DNA from: Ectopseudomonas mendocina
GTDB taxonomy: Bacteria; Pseudomonadota; Gammaproteobacteria; Pseudomonadales; Pseudomonadaceae
Length of the DNA: 64,000 nt
Assembly (NCBI RefSeq): GCF_008041835.1
Contig: NZ_VRYE01000038.1
Coordinates: forward strand, 1 to 64,000
Direction of reading: 5' to 3'
The notes below the pieces were generated by a model. The model searched no databases and was not told the DNA's origin. It worked only from the letters and a program-made list of their open reading frames with translations. Shown piece by piece: positions 35,218 through 44,162 of the stretch. Made by a program: the position numbers and the translations under genes. Numbering within the stretch: the first letter of the stretch is position 1; each line of letters starts with the position of its first letter.

Positions 35218-36287
35218 ATCGGGATAGGGGACGGCTACCGCCGTTCCCCTCCCACACCACCCGGCATGCGGGTCCGCACCGGGCGGTTCGAGATGTTGAG
35301 GTCAGGAGAGTCTTGGCATGCCCAGACGATCGAAATAGCTGATCGTCAATACTTGGTGTCCGGCAGTCAGGCTGTTATGCCACCAGCGGCGACTCAGCGC
35401 CGCAACCGATTGCGCCACGCTCTGCGTACCCCCTATGCTCGCTGAAAGTGGGATCAATCAGCGGTTGCAGCACTTGCAGCAGCGCTTGCTGGATCAGACG
35501 GTCGGCCACACTGGGGATGCCCAGCTCTCGTTCACTTCCGTCTGGTTTCGGTATGCATACGCGCCGTACTGGTAATGGCTGGTAGGTTCCCGCCAGCAGT
35601 TGCCGTCGGATACTCGACCATACCTGCCTGAGGTGGGCTTCGGTCTGCACTATGTCCAGGCGATCCACCCCAGCACCTCCCTTGTTCGCCTTCACGCGCT
35701 TCCAGGCGCGCTGCATATTCTCCTGTGCGACAACCTGTTCCAACAGGCATCGCCCTGCATCCCCCAAGCCTTGGCGCGGGAGGCGTGCTTCATCGCTGGA
35801 CGGTAGCATCGAGGCTTCACCTCGATCCTGGACGCCCCGCCCCGTTCTCACAGGCATCTGATGCAATGCACGGCTCATCGACAAGACGCTTGATGCTCCT
35901 TCTCGTTCGGCCCTTCGTCTGGTGTTTCGAGCCTACAGTGGCTCAGCTATTCGACTACTACGGCCTCTGCTGACTTCTCGCTCCGATCAAGCACCGTCGC
36001 CCTTTCAGGCGTAAAGCGAGATCTCCCCAGGTAAGAACGCACTCCTTCTCTGCACAACCGCCGGATTTACGCCGCTTCGCCTTGGCCACGAGAGCTTCGC
36101 GGTTCCTTGCCCGCTCGCCCTGCTCGGCAGCGCCTCATATCCGATTCTTGTCCATCGGCTCGCAGATTACGCTCCACGCTTCCTCCCCACGCTCGGTCAC
36201 CCTTACGCAGTTGCGCTTCGCTTCGTTCACTGTGGCCAGCTCACGGGAGGACTTGCACCTCCAAGAGTGCGCCCATGCTGGGCGCAC
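35218..36287 (-). mobile_element. Group II intron, internally deleted (terminator-inserted type)
   Basis: On the minus strand the intron begins GTGCGCCCAGCATGGGCGCA at 36287 and ends near 35218 after a domain V/VI-like segment (GCGGACCCGCATGCCGGG, then AACGGCGGTAGCCGTCC). At about 1.07 kb it is roughly half the usual length because the middle of the maturase gene is gone. Its 5' end abuts the U-tract of the Rsm sRNA terminator, the classic target of bacterial class C introns. It can no longer supply its own reverse transcriptase. The exact 3' boundary is uncertain by a few bases. Confidence 0.82.
35302..35884 (-). pseudogene. Group II intron reverse transcriptase/maturase remnant
   Basis: The first part encodes the RT start: EQVVAQENMQRAWKRVKANK, GGAGVDRLD, and PVRRVCIPKPDGSERELGIP followed by SVADRLIQQALLQVLQPLID. 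After PTFSEH the normal sequence stops, near 35437. The true C-terminus resumes in another frame as AALSRRWWHNSLTAGHQ, ending FDRLGMPRLS at 35302. About 250 or more residues, including the YADD catalytic region, are deleted. The remnant is not functional. Confidence 0.85.
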
Positions 36288-36411
36288 AAAGAAAACCCCG
36301 CGATTGCGGGGCCTTGCAGACTGTTGTCCTGACATCCTTGATCTGCTCACCATCCTGGCGGCTGTCCAGCTTGTCCCTGTTCGTCTAGGCGCTTCCTGCG
36401 CTGAATCCATG
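36288..36411 (-). ncRNA. RsmY/RsmZ/RsmX-type regulatory sRNA
   Basis: A roughly 124-base transcript on the minus strand with seven GGA motifs (ATGGATT, CAGGAAG, AGGGACA, TGGACAG, CAGGATG, AAGGATG, CAGGACA), several in hairpin loops such as GCGCAGGAAGCGC. It ends in the terminator CCCCGC-AATC-GCGGGG followed by TTTTCTTT. Such RNAs bind and sequester RsmA/CsrA-type translational repressors in the Gac/Rsm cascade. A perfect GacA box and a TACTCT -10 element lie upstream. Which of RsmX, Y or Z it corresponds to is not decided; the start position is an estimate. Confidence 0.85.
36296..36311 (-). terminator. Terminator of the Rsm sRNA, target of the group II intron
   Basis: A six-base GC stem CCCCGC/GCGGGG with a four-base loop and the T-tract 36288-36295. 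The intron begins at the very next base. Confidence 0.85.
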
Positions 36412-36417
36412 TGCAGC

Positions 36418-36485
36418 AGAGTACGCCCGTACCTGATCGATCGACAGTGGCGAAAATCGTGACATCTTGTAAGCCATGGCTTACA
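36418..36485 (-). promoter_or_regulatory. GacA-binding box and -10 element of the Rsm sRNA
   Basis: TGTAAGCCATGGCTTACA (36468-36485) is an exact match to the GacA upstream activating sequence TGTAAG-N6-CTTACA. A -10 hexamer TACTCT lies at 36418-36423 on the minus strand, about 45 bases closer to the sRNA. This is the standard architecture of rsm promoters in Pseudomonas. The box is palindromic, so an effect on the divergent endonuclease gene cannot be excluded. Confidence 0.88.
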
Positions 36486-36641
36486 CGAGCTATCCCTCTA
36501 TCAGCCGTCTGACTTTGCCCGGGCCATTCCAGGTTGGGAGAAAGCATTTGGCCATGTTTTTTGTGACGTACGTCTTGCTAGACTGCATCTTGTCCTACAA
36601 AAACAACAGACTCCGACAACGGCAGTCACTGGGGCTAGAGT

Positions 36642-37301
36642 ATGCGCGCAGTCACCTTGCTTCTTGGTTGCCTGGCAACCTGCATCAGCAGCTTCTCCCT
36701 GGCCAATGGCCAGACCCAACTGGGCGACGCCAAACAGGCCATCGATCAGGCGTTCTGGCAGGATCTTTACGGTAATGGCGGCACCACGCTCTATTGCGGC
36801 CAGACCTTCGCCCGCGAAAGCGGCACCCTCACTGCCAGCCCGATCTACAGCAGCAAGCAGCTCAAGAGCGCGATGCGCTGCGTCACCGACCGCCAATGCA
36901 CCATCATGAACCCGCGCTATCCGTACATCGTCGCCGACCTGCACAACTACTACCCGGCGCTGAGCCGCGTGGAGCTGGCACGGCGCAATGCCCAGTTCGC
37001 CGACCTGGCCGATGACGTACCGAGCAAGTTCGCCGATATCGGCTGCGACATGAAGACCAGCTACCAGTTGGTGGAGCCACGTGACGAAGCCAAGGGCAAT
37101 ATCGCCCGGGCGATCTTCTACATGCATATCGAGTACGGCCTGCCTATCGTTGGCCTGGTGCCGATGTACAAGGCCTGGCACCGCATGGACCCGCCGGATG
37201 CCGAAGAAAAGGCACGCAACGACAAGATCGAGGTGCTGCAGGGCACGCGCAATCGCTTTATCGACGACCCTTCGTTGGTGGATCAGCTGATCAGCGACTG
37301 A
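36642..37301 (+). CDS. endA: Endonuclease I family secreted/periplasmic nuclease
   Basis: A 219-residue exported nuclease of the EndA/Vvn family. Residues 1-22 form a signal peptide (MRAVTLLLGCLATCISSFSLA). The mature protein has paired cysteines (LYCGQTF, MRCVTDRQCTIM, IGCDM) and the family region DLHNYYPALSRVELARRNAQF. A full-length, non-specific DNA/RNA nuclease of the periplasm or medium is expected. The gene is divergent from the Rsm sRNA, whose promoter region it partly shares. Confidence 0.82.
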   Translation: MRAVTLLLGCLATCISSFSLANGQTQLGDAKQAIDQAFWQDLYGNGGTTLYCGQTFARESGTLTASPIYSSKQLKSAMRCVTDRQCTIMNPRYPYIVADLHNYYPALSRVELARRNAQFADLADDVPSKFADIGCDMKTSYQLVEPRDEAKGNIARAIFYMHIEYGLPIVGLVPMYKAWHRMDPPDAEEKARNDKIEVLQGTRNRFIDDPSLVDQLISD

Positions 37302-37350
37302 CCCCGAACGCAGTGGCAGGGGCTTTAGCCGCGACAGGAACGCTGCGAAT

Positions 37351-37371
37351 CGCCGGCAAGCCGGCTCCTAC
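37351..37371. repeat. REP element
   Basis: CGCCGGCAAGCCGGCTCCTA is a single copy of the same REP arm found at 13493 and 58340. It lies between endA and hutC. Confidence 0.6.
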
Positions 37372-37385
37372 GGGTGGTGAACAGC

Positions 37386-38099
37386 CTACGCTCTGCGTTT
37401 GTGCAGTGAGCGCAGTTTGTAGCGATCACCGGGATGGATCAGCCGTGCATAGCTGATCAGGTGATCGTCCGACCAGGTACGGCGGATCACGCTCAGGCAG
37501 GGCATGGCCGGATCGATCTGCAGCAGCTCGGCCGTGCGTGCATCCACCAGCACCGCTTCGACCACGTGCTCGACATCCGAGATCGGGCAACTGGCGACCA
37601 GCACCTCGTTAGGGGTGACCTGGGTGAAGTCGCTCTGCAGGTAATGCGGCACCCAGCGCGGGTTGACGAAGCGATCCTCGAGCTGGATCGGCAGGCCATC
37701 CTGCAGGTGCACGAGGATGCTGTGAAACACCTCGGCGCCCAGGCGCAGCCCCAGGCGCAGGGCCACTTCGTCATCGGCGGCGATGGCCTCGCAGCGCACC
37801 ACTTCGTTGCTGTAGGCATGGCCGCGGCCGCGTACTTCGCTGGCGATGTTCATCACCTCGTGCAGCGGCGACTCGGCCTTGCGGTCGGTGACGAAGGTGC
37901 CGAGCCCGGCCTGACGCACCAGATAACCCTTCTGCACCAGATTCTGGATCGCCTTGTTGGCGGTCATGCGGCTGACGCCGAAGTCGCGCGCCAGCTGTTC
38001 CTCGGGTGGAATCTGGTGGTTGACCGGGTAGGCGCCGCCGTGAATGCGCTCGAGGAGAAAATCCTCGATGGCCTTGTAGCGCGGGGTGGGACTGGTCAC
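37386..38099 (-). CDS. hutC: Histidine utilization repressor HutC
   Basis: A 237-residue GntR-family repressor of the HutC/UTRA subfamily. The N-terminal winged helix includes PPEEQLARDFGVSRMTANKA and YLVRQAGLGTFV; the C-terminal UTRA domain binds the inducer urocanate (VHLQDGLPIQLEDRFVNP, SYARLIHPGDRYK). The GTG start at 38099 has AAGGAG 5 bases upstream. It lies downstream of the hut enzyme genes on the same strand and probably represses them through the TTGTATAT-type sites near 43900-44030. Confidence 0.93.
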   Translation of the reverse strand: MTSPTPRYKAIEDFLLERIHGGAYPVNHQIPPEEQLARDFGVSRMTANKAIQNLVQKGYLVRQAGLGTFVTDRKAESPLHEVMNIASEVRGRGHAYSNEVVRCEAIAADDEVALRLGLRLGAEVFHSILVHLQDGLPIQLEDRFVNPRWVPHYLQSDFTQVTPNEVLVASCPISDVEHVVEAVLVDARTAELLQIDPAMPCLSVIRRTWSDDHLISYARLIHPGDRYKLRSLHKRRA

Positions 38100-38151
38100 G
38101 GCTGCTCCTTGGATATGCCCGGTGCGCGGATGATACCGCGCGATTCGCCCT

Positions 38152-38355
38152 GTAGGAGCCCCGCCTCGGGGCGAAGCGGTTGTGGCCACTCAGCACATTT
38201 TGCGGCGTGCCCACCATTCGCCGCGAGGCGCGGCTCCTACAACACAGCCAGCATGCCCACTCCACCGTAGGAGCCCCGCCCCGGGGCGAAGCGGTTGTGG
38301 CCACTCAGCACATTCTGCGGCGTGCCCACCATTCGCCGCGGGGCGCGGCTCCTAC
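38152..38355. repeat. Two tandem 89-bp REP doublets
   Basis: Positions 38152-38240 and 38267-38355 are near-identical 89-base units. Each runs from GTAGGAGCCCCGCC to GCGGCTCCTAC, with the same middle (AAGCGGTTGTGGCCACTCAG). They differ at only a few bases. Each is a REP pair (REPIN-like) in the hutC-hutH interval. Confidence 0.85.
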
Positions 38356-38371
38356 AAAGATGTAGCGCGCA

Positions 38372-39907
38372 TCAGCCCAGCGACGGCAACATGCCGGCCG
38401 GCAACAGCGGCGTCAGCACGCGCTCGGCCAGCAGGGCGTTGGCAGCGGCGATGTCCGGGGCGAAGAAGCGGTCCTCGACGTAATACGGCACCTTGGCCCG
38501 CAGCGCCTGACGCGCCTGTTCCAACGCTGGGGTGCTCTTCAGCCCTTCACGGAAGTCCAGGCCCTGGCAGGCGCCGAGCCATTCCACGGCCAGCACGCCA
38601 CGGGTGTTGGCGGCCATGTCCCACAGGCGCTTGCCGGCAGCCGGGGCCATGGAAACGTGGTCTTCCTGGTTGGCCGAGGTCGGCAGACTGTCGACGCTGT
38701 GCGGGTGGGACAGTGCCTTGTTCTCGCTGGCCAGGGCCGCGGCAGTGACCTGGGCGATCATGAAGCCGGAGTTGACCCCGCCATTGGCCACTAGGAACGG
38801 CGGCAGCTGCGACATGTGCTTGTCCATCATCAGCGAGACGCGCCGCTCGGACAGCGAGCCGATCTCGGCGATGGCCAGGGCGATGTTGTCGGCGGCCATG
38901 GCCACCGGCTCGGCGTGGAAGTTGCCACCGGAAATCACCTCGCCCTCGGCGGCGAACACCAGCGGGTTGTCGGATACCGCGTTGGCCTCGACGCCGAGCA
39001 CGTCGGCGGCCTGGCGCAGTTGGGTCAGGCAGGCGCCCATGACCTGCGGCTGGCAGCGCAGCGAGTACGGATCCTGCACCTTGTCGCAGGCGGCGTGGGA
39101 GCGGCCGATCTCGCTGCTGTCGCCGAGCAGATGGCGGAAGGCTGCCGCCGCGTCGATCTGCCCGCGCTGGCCACGAGCGGCATGGATGCGCGCATCGAAG
39201 GGCGAGCGCGAACCCAGCAGCGCTTCGACGCTGAGCGCGCCGCAAACGCTGGCGGCAGCGTACAGGTCTTCGGCCTCGAACAGACCGCGCAGGGCGTAGG
39301 CGGTGGATACCTGGGTGCCGTTGAGTAACGCCAGGCCCTCCTTGGCGGCCAGGGTCATCGGCTCCAGGCCGGCGATGGCCAGCGCCTCGGTGGCCGGCAG
39401 CCATTCACCCTTGTAGCGCGCCTGGCTTTCGCCGAGCAGCACCAGCGACATATGCGCCAGCGGCGCCAGGTCGCCGGAGGCGCCGACCGAGCCTTTCAGC
39501 GGGATATGCGGGTAGACCTCGGCGTTGACCAGGGCGATCAGCGCCTCGATCACCTTGCGGCGAATGCCGGAGAACCCGCGCGCCAGGCTGTTGATCTTCA
39601 GCAGCATGATCAGGCGCACCATGGCGTCATCCAGCGGCTCGCCGATACCGGCAGCATGCGACAGCACCAGCGAGCGCTGCAGCTTTTCCAGGTCGGCGTT
39701 GGCGATGCGGGTCGAGGCCAGCAGGCCGAAACCGGTGTTGATGCCGTAGGCAGTGCGGCCCTCGGCGATGATCTGGTTGACGCAGGCGACGCTGGCGTCG
39801 ATGGCCTCGTAAGCACCGGCGTCCAGGGTCAGGTGCACGGGGACCTGGTAGGCGGCGCGCAGGTCGGCCAGGGTCAGGTGGCCGGGTTTCAGGTTCAGGG
39901 TGGTCAT
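38372..39907 (-). CDS. hutH: Histidine ammonia-lyase
   Basis: A 511-residue enzyme that removes ammonia from L-histidine to give urocanate, the first step of histidine breakdown. The self-made MIO cofactor arises from A143-S144-G145 in [15 protein letters not shown], the canonical position. Other family sequence is intact, including [18 protein letters not shown] and [14 protein letters not shown]. The start at 39907 opens [17 protein letters not shown]. It lies downstream of hutU in the hut gene run; a gap with two REP doublets separates it from hutC. Confidence 0.96.
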   Translation of the reverse strand: MTTLNLKPGHLTLADLRAAYQVPVHLTLDAGAYEAIDASVACVNQIIAEGRTAYGINTGFGLLASTRIANADLEKLQRSLVLSHAAGIGEPLDDAMVRLIMLLKINSLARGFSGIRRKVIEALIALVNAEVYPHIPLKGSVGASGDLAPLAHMSLVLLGESQARYKGEWLPATEALAIAGLEPMTLAAKEGLALLNGTQVSTAYALRGLFEAEDLYAAASVCGALSVEALLGSRSPFDARIHAARGQRGQIDAAAAFRHLLGDSSEIGRSHAACDKVQDPYSLRCQPQVMGACLTQLRQAADVLGVEANAVSDNPLVFAAEGEVISGGNFHAEPVAMAADNIALAIAEIGSLSERRVSLMMDKHMSQLPPFLVANGGVNSGFMIAQVTAAALASENKALSHPHSVDSLPTSANQEDHVSMAPAAGKRLWDMAANTRGVLAVEWLGACQGLDFREGLKSTPALEQARQALRAKVPYYVEDRFFAPDIAAANALLAERVLTPLLPAGMLPSLG

Positions 39908-40024
39908 GTTCTGTTCTTCCACGGGGTGAGTTCGCGCCTGGCGAATCAGAGCCGAATAATGGCTGAAGTCGCGATGCTTGCAGTGATTGATGCGCCGGCC
40001 CATCGGGCCGGCGTCGAACTTGTC

Positions 40025-41689
40025 TTAGCCGATCATCGGCAGGTTCAACCCCTGCTCCTTGGCGCAATCGATGGCGATCTGGTAACCGGCATCGGCATGA
40101 CGCATCACGCCGGTGCCCGGGTCGTTGGTCAGCACGCGGGCGATACGCGCGGCGGCTTCGTCGGTGCCATCGCAAACGATGACCATACCCGAATGCTGGG
40201 AGAAACCCATGCCCACACCACCGCCGTGGTGCAACGACACCCAGGTCGCACCGCTGGCGGTGTTGAGCAGGGCGTTGAGCAGCGGCCAATCGGACACGGC
40301 ATCGGAGCCGTCCTGCATCGCCTCGGTCTCGCGGTTGGGGCTGGACACCGAGCCGCTGTCCAGGTGGTCGCGGCCGATGACGATGGGCGCGCTCAGCTCA
40401 CCCGAACGCACCATCTCGTTAAAGGCCAGGCCGAGCTTGGCGCGCTGGCCCAGGCCGACCCAGCAGATGCGCGCCGGCAGGCCCTGGAAGGCGATGCGCT
40501 CGCGGGCCATGTCCAGCCAGCGGTGCAGGTGGGCGTCGTCCGGGATCAGTTCCTTGACCTTGGCGTCGGTCTTGTAGATGTCCTCGGGGTTGCCGGACAG
40601 CGCCGCCCAGCGGAACGGGCCAATGCCACGGCAGAACAATGGGCGGATGTAGGCCGGGACGAAGCCGGGGAAGTCGAAGGCATTGCTCACGCCCTCTTCC
40701 TTGGCCATCTGGCGGATGTTGTTGCCGTAGTCGAAGGTCGGCACACCCATCTTCTGGAAGTCGAGCATGGCCTGCACGTGCACAGCCATGGACTGCTTGG
40801 CAGCCTTGACCACGCCAGCCGGGTCGGTGGCTGCACGATCCTTGTATTCGGCCCAGGTCCAGCCGATCGGCAGGTAGCCGTTGAGCGGGTCGTGGGCGCT
40901 GGTCTGGTCGGTGACCATATCCGGGCGCACGCCACGGCGTACCAGCTCCGGCAGGATCTCGGCAGCGTTGCCCAGCAGGGCGACGGAGATGGCCTTGCCT
41001 TCGGCGGTGTACTTGGCGATGCGCGCCAGGGCGTCGTCCAGGTCGGTGGCCTGCTCGTCGACGTAGCGACTGCGCAGGCGGAAGTCGATGCTGCTCTGCT
41101 GGCATTCGATGTTCAGCGAGCAGGCGCCAGCCAGGGTGGCGGCCAGCGGCTGGGCGCCGCCCATGCCACCGAGGCCTGCGGTCAGCACCCAGTGGCCCTT
41201 GAGGTCACCGCCGTAGTGCTGGCGGCCGGCTTCGACGAAGGTCTCGTAGGTGCCCTGGACGATGCCCTGGCTGCCGATGTAGATCCAGCTGCCGGCGGTC
41301 ATCTGGCCGAACATGGCCAGGCCCTTGGCATCCAGCTCGTTGAAGTGTTCCCAGCTCGCCCAGTGCGGGACCAGGTTGGAGTTGGCGATCAGCACGCGCG
41401 GGGCGTTGCTGTGGGTCTTGAACACGCCGACCGGCTTGCCGGACTGCACCAGCAGAGTTTCGTCGTCGTTCAGGTTGGTCAGGCTCTCGACGATCTTGTC
41501 ATAGCACTCCCAGTTGCGCGCGGCGCGGCCGATGCCGCCATACACCACCAGCTCCTTGGGGTTCTCGGCCACGTCCGGGTCGAGGTTGTTCATCAGCATG
41601 CGCAGCGGCGCTTCGGTCAGCCAGCTCTTGGCGGTGAGCGTGGTGCCACGCGGGGCGCGGATTTCGGTATCGCGGTATTTGCTGGTCAC
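40025..41689 (-). CDS. hutU: Urocanate hydratase
   Basis: A 554-residue NAD+-dependent enzyme that converts urocanate to imidazolonepropionate. Family signatures are visible: [20 protein letters not shown] at the start, the [11 protein letters not shown] region, the glycine-rich [20 protein letters not shown], and the late [18 protein letters not shown] and [19 protein letters not shown]. Length is normal and there are no interruptions. It lies between hutG (26 bases) and hutH in the same operon. Confidence 0.97.
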   Translation of the reverse strand: MTSKYRDTEIRAPRGTTLTAKSWLTEAPLRMLMNNLDPDVAENPKELVVYGGIGRAARNWECYDKIVESLTNLNDDETLLVQSGKPVGVFKTHSNAPRVLIANSNLVPHWASWEHFNELDAKGLAMFGQMTAGSWIYIGSQGIVQGTYETFVEAGRQHYGGDLKGHWVLTAGLGGMGGAQPLAATLAGACSLNIECQQSSIDFRLRSRYVDEQATDLDDALARIAKYTAEGKAISVALLGNAAEILPELVRRGVRPDMVTDQTSAHDPLNGYLPIGWTWAEYKDRAATDPAGVVKAAKQSMAVHVQAMLDFQKMGVPTFDYGNNIRQMAKEEGVSNAFDFPGFVPAYIRPLFCRGIGPFRWAALSGNPEDIYKTDAKVKELIPDDAHLHRWLDMARERIAFQGLPARICWVGLGQRAKLGLAFNEMVRSGELSAPIVIGRDHLDSGSVSSPNRETEAMQDGSDAVSDWPLLNALLNTASGATWVSLHHGGGVGMGFSQHSGMVIVCDGTDEAAARIARVLTNDPGTGVMRHADAGYQIAIDCAKEQGLNLPMIG

Positions 41690-41715
41690 AGCGTTTTCCT
41701 CTTGTTGTTCGGAGC

Positions 41716-42651
41716 TCAGAGGCTGAGCAGATGAATCAGCCGCGCCGCCACCTTGGCGGTGCGGTTGTCGATGTCGTATTGCGGATTGATCTCGGCCAGG
41801 TCAGCCAGGCGCAGCTTGCCGCTGGCCTTGAGCCGTTCGAGCAGCGGCTCCAGCAGTTCCAGGCGTACGCCCCGCGCCGCTGGGGCGCTGACGCCCGGCG
41901 CCTCGCAGGCCGGCAGCACATCAATGTCGATGGTCAGGTAGAGCGCGTCGCACTCGGCGGCAAAGGCGTCCAGCTCAGCGCCGATGGCATCGAGGGTCGA
42001 CTCACGAATTTCATGATCCTCGCGCACCAGCACATTCAGCTCAGCGGCGCGGGCGAACAGCGCGCGGGTGTTGCTGGCGCGGCTGACGCCGAGGCAGGCG
42101 TAGCGGAACGGCCAGCCGCGTGCGGCACACTGCTCGGCGATCTGCGCGAAGGGTGTGCCGGAGGAATGCACATGGGTCGGGTCGCGCAGGTCGAAATGGG
42201 CGTCGAAGTTGACGATGCCGATTTTGGGGGCCGGGTTGCCGGATAGATGCTCGGCCAGGCCCGACCAGCTACCGAAGGCCACTTCATGGCCACCACCGAT
42301 CACCAACGGCAGATGGCCGGCGTCCAGCAGCGCGCAGACGTTGCGACCGAGGCGCGCCTGCGCCGCTTCCAGGTCGCCGTCCTCGCAGGTCACGTCACCC
42401 GCATCGTAGGCCGGTGCCTGGCGGTGCCAGGCCAGGTTGGCCAGCGCCTTGCGCACGCCCTGCGGCGCAGCGGCAGCACCGACGCGGCCATGGTTGCGGC
42501 GCACACCCTCGTCGCAGGCGAAGCCGAGCAGAGCCAGGCCCGGCTGGCTGTCTTCAGTGAGTGCGCGGATGCGCTGGTGCCAGCGCGCGCTGTCGCTTTC
42601 CGGGTCGGTACGACCGCTCCAGGCGGCCATGGAGTGATGATCAGCGAGCAT
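41716..42651 (-). CDS. hutG: Formimidoylglutamase (arginase family)
   Basis: A 311-residue manganese enzyme of the ureohydrolase fold that splits formimidoylglutamate to glutamate and formamide. Mn ligands are in [20 protein letters not shown] and [10 protein letters not shown]. The family region [16 protein letters not shown] is typical of HutG rather than arginase or agmatinase. With it the pathway would run in four steps without HutF. Its start overlaps the hutI stop by 11 bases. The chosen ATG at 42651 could also be a later Met (MAAWSGRTD). Confidence 0.9.
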   Translation of the reverse strand: MLADHHSMAAWSGRTDPESDSARWHQRIRALTEDSQPGLALLGFACDEGVRRNHGRVGAAAAPQGVRKALANLAWHRQAPAYDAGDVTCEDGDLEAAQARLGRNVCALLDAGHLPLVIGGGHEVAFGSWSGLAEHLSGNPAPKIGIVNFDAHFDLRDPTHVHSSGTPFAQIAEQCAARGWPFRYACLGVSRASNTRALFARAAELNVLVREDHEIRESTLDAIGAELDAFAAECDALYLTIDIDVLPACEAPGVSAPAARGVRLELLEPLLERLKASGKLRLADLAEINPQYDIDNRTAKVAARLIHLLSL

Positions 42652-43879
42652 GAGTGATGACCCCTTTGTCATAGCTGATGGCTCCCTGAAACACACGCTG
42701 ACGCAGGCGCCCGGCCTGCACCGCGTAGGCCAGTTCGGCCGGTTGCTGGATATCCCACAGGCACAGATCCGCCGGCGCGCCGACCGCGATGCGGCCCAAC
42801 TCGGGCAGGCCGAGGGCGCGGGCGCCATGGGCGGTCATGCCGGCCAGGGCTTCGCGCGGGGTGAGGCGAAACAGGGTGCAGGCCAGGTTGGCCATCAGCG
42901 TGGGCATGCAGATCGGCGAGGTGCCGGGGTTGGCGTCGCTGGCCACGGCCATCGGCACGCCGTACTGGCGCAGCAGCTCGATGGGCGGCAGCTGGGTTTC
43001 GCGCAGCACATGGAAGGCGCCGGGCAGCAGCACGGCAACGGTGCCGGCCTCGGCCATGGCGCGCACGCCGGCCTCGTCGAGGTATTCGATATGGTCGGCT
43101 GACAGCGCGCCGTAACGTGCGGCCAGGGCACTGCAGCCCAGGTTGGAGAGCTGCTCGGCATGAGCCTTGATCGCCAGGCCATGGGCCTGGGCAGCCTGGT
43201 AGATGCGCTCGCACTGCGCCGGGGAGAAGCCGATGCCTTCGCAGAACACGTCCACCGCATCGGCCAGGCCTTCACGGGCAGCGACCGGGATCATCTCGTC
43301 GCAGACCAGGCTGACGTAGTCGTCGGCGCGGCCGGCGTATTCCGGCGGCAGCGCGTGGGCGCCGAGCAGCGTGGTGAGCACGCGCACCGGACGCAGCTGG
43401 CCGAGACGGCGGGCCACGCGCAGCATCTTCAGTTCGTCGGCGACGGTCAGGCCGTAACCGGACTTGATCTCCAGCGTGGTCACGCCATCGGCCAGCAGCG
43501 CATCGAGACGCGGCAGGCTGGCAGCGATCAGTTCGTCTTAGCTGGCCGTACGGGTTGCGCGCACACTGCTGAGAATGCCGCCGCCGGAGCGGGCGATCTC
43601 TTCGTAGCTCACCCCTTCCAGGCGCTGCTCGAACTCAGCGGCGCGATCGCCTGCGTAGACCAGGTGAGTGTGGCAATCGACCAGGCCTGGGGTCAGCACC
43701 CCTCCGCGACCGGCGCAGGCCGCGCCCTGAGCCTGCGTCTCGTCGAAACTGCGCGACGGCCACAGGCCGGCAATGCGGCCGTTCTCGACCAGCACGGTCA
43801 TCGCCTCGTCCTGTTGTACCAGGCCATCAAAAAGCTGCACGTCACGCCACATTAGCGGTGAATGGGAATGCACCGACAT
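42641..43879 (-). pseudogene. hutI: Imidazolonepropionase with in-frame stop codon
   Basis: A 412-codon frame encoding HutI, the zinc amidohydrolase that opens imidazolonepropionate to formimidoylglutamate. Metal motifs are present: [14 protein letters not shown] before the stop, [13 protein letters not shown] and [11 protein letters not shown] after it. A TAA at 43538-43540 (codon 114) falls between VRATRTAS and [11 protein letters not shown] with no frame change; homologues would be expected to have Glu (GAA) there. Unless this is a base error, histidine degradation is blocked at this step. The start at 43879 has GGAGG 6 bases upstream. Confidence 0.88.
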
Positions 43880-43898
43880 GGAAGCCTCCACCTGCTAT

Positions 43899-44033
43899 TT
43901 GTATATGCAATATGAAGCAAAGCAAACGCCGTCAAGCCCCTTCACTTCCCATGGCCGGAATCAGAAAAACCAGGGAACGAAAGTCTATTGAGCCTTAAGG
44001 GCGGGATGAGGATTATTCATATTGTATATACAT
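43899..44033. promoter_or_regulatory. Hut promoter region with two HutC-like operator sites
   Basis: TTGTATATGCAA (43899-43910) and TTGTATATACAT (44022-44033) resemble the TTGTATA-type dyads bound by HutC. They lie 20 and 143 bases upstream of the hutI ATG. The rest of the 43880-44162 gap is AT-rich and holds no gene. Confidence 0.6.
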
Positions 44034-44162
44034 ATCGTCTTGTCGAATCGTCCAGGCGGAGGCCGAACAAGGCGACGGCGCCAGGACGGCGCCGCGAAAC
44101 GAAGGAGGAAGGAGGGGAGCAGGTCCGCATTCAAAAGCGTCGACCCACTCCGATCAATGCAC

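Noticed and set aside
36347..36547. Small minus-strand frame over the Rsm sRNA
   Set aside because: It spans the GacA box, promoter and GGA-rich RNA; the RNA explains the sequence.
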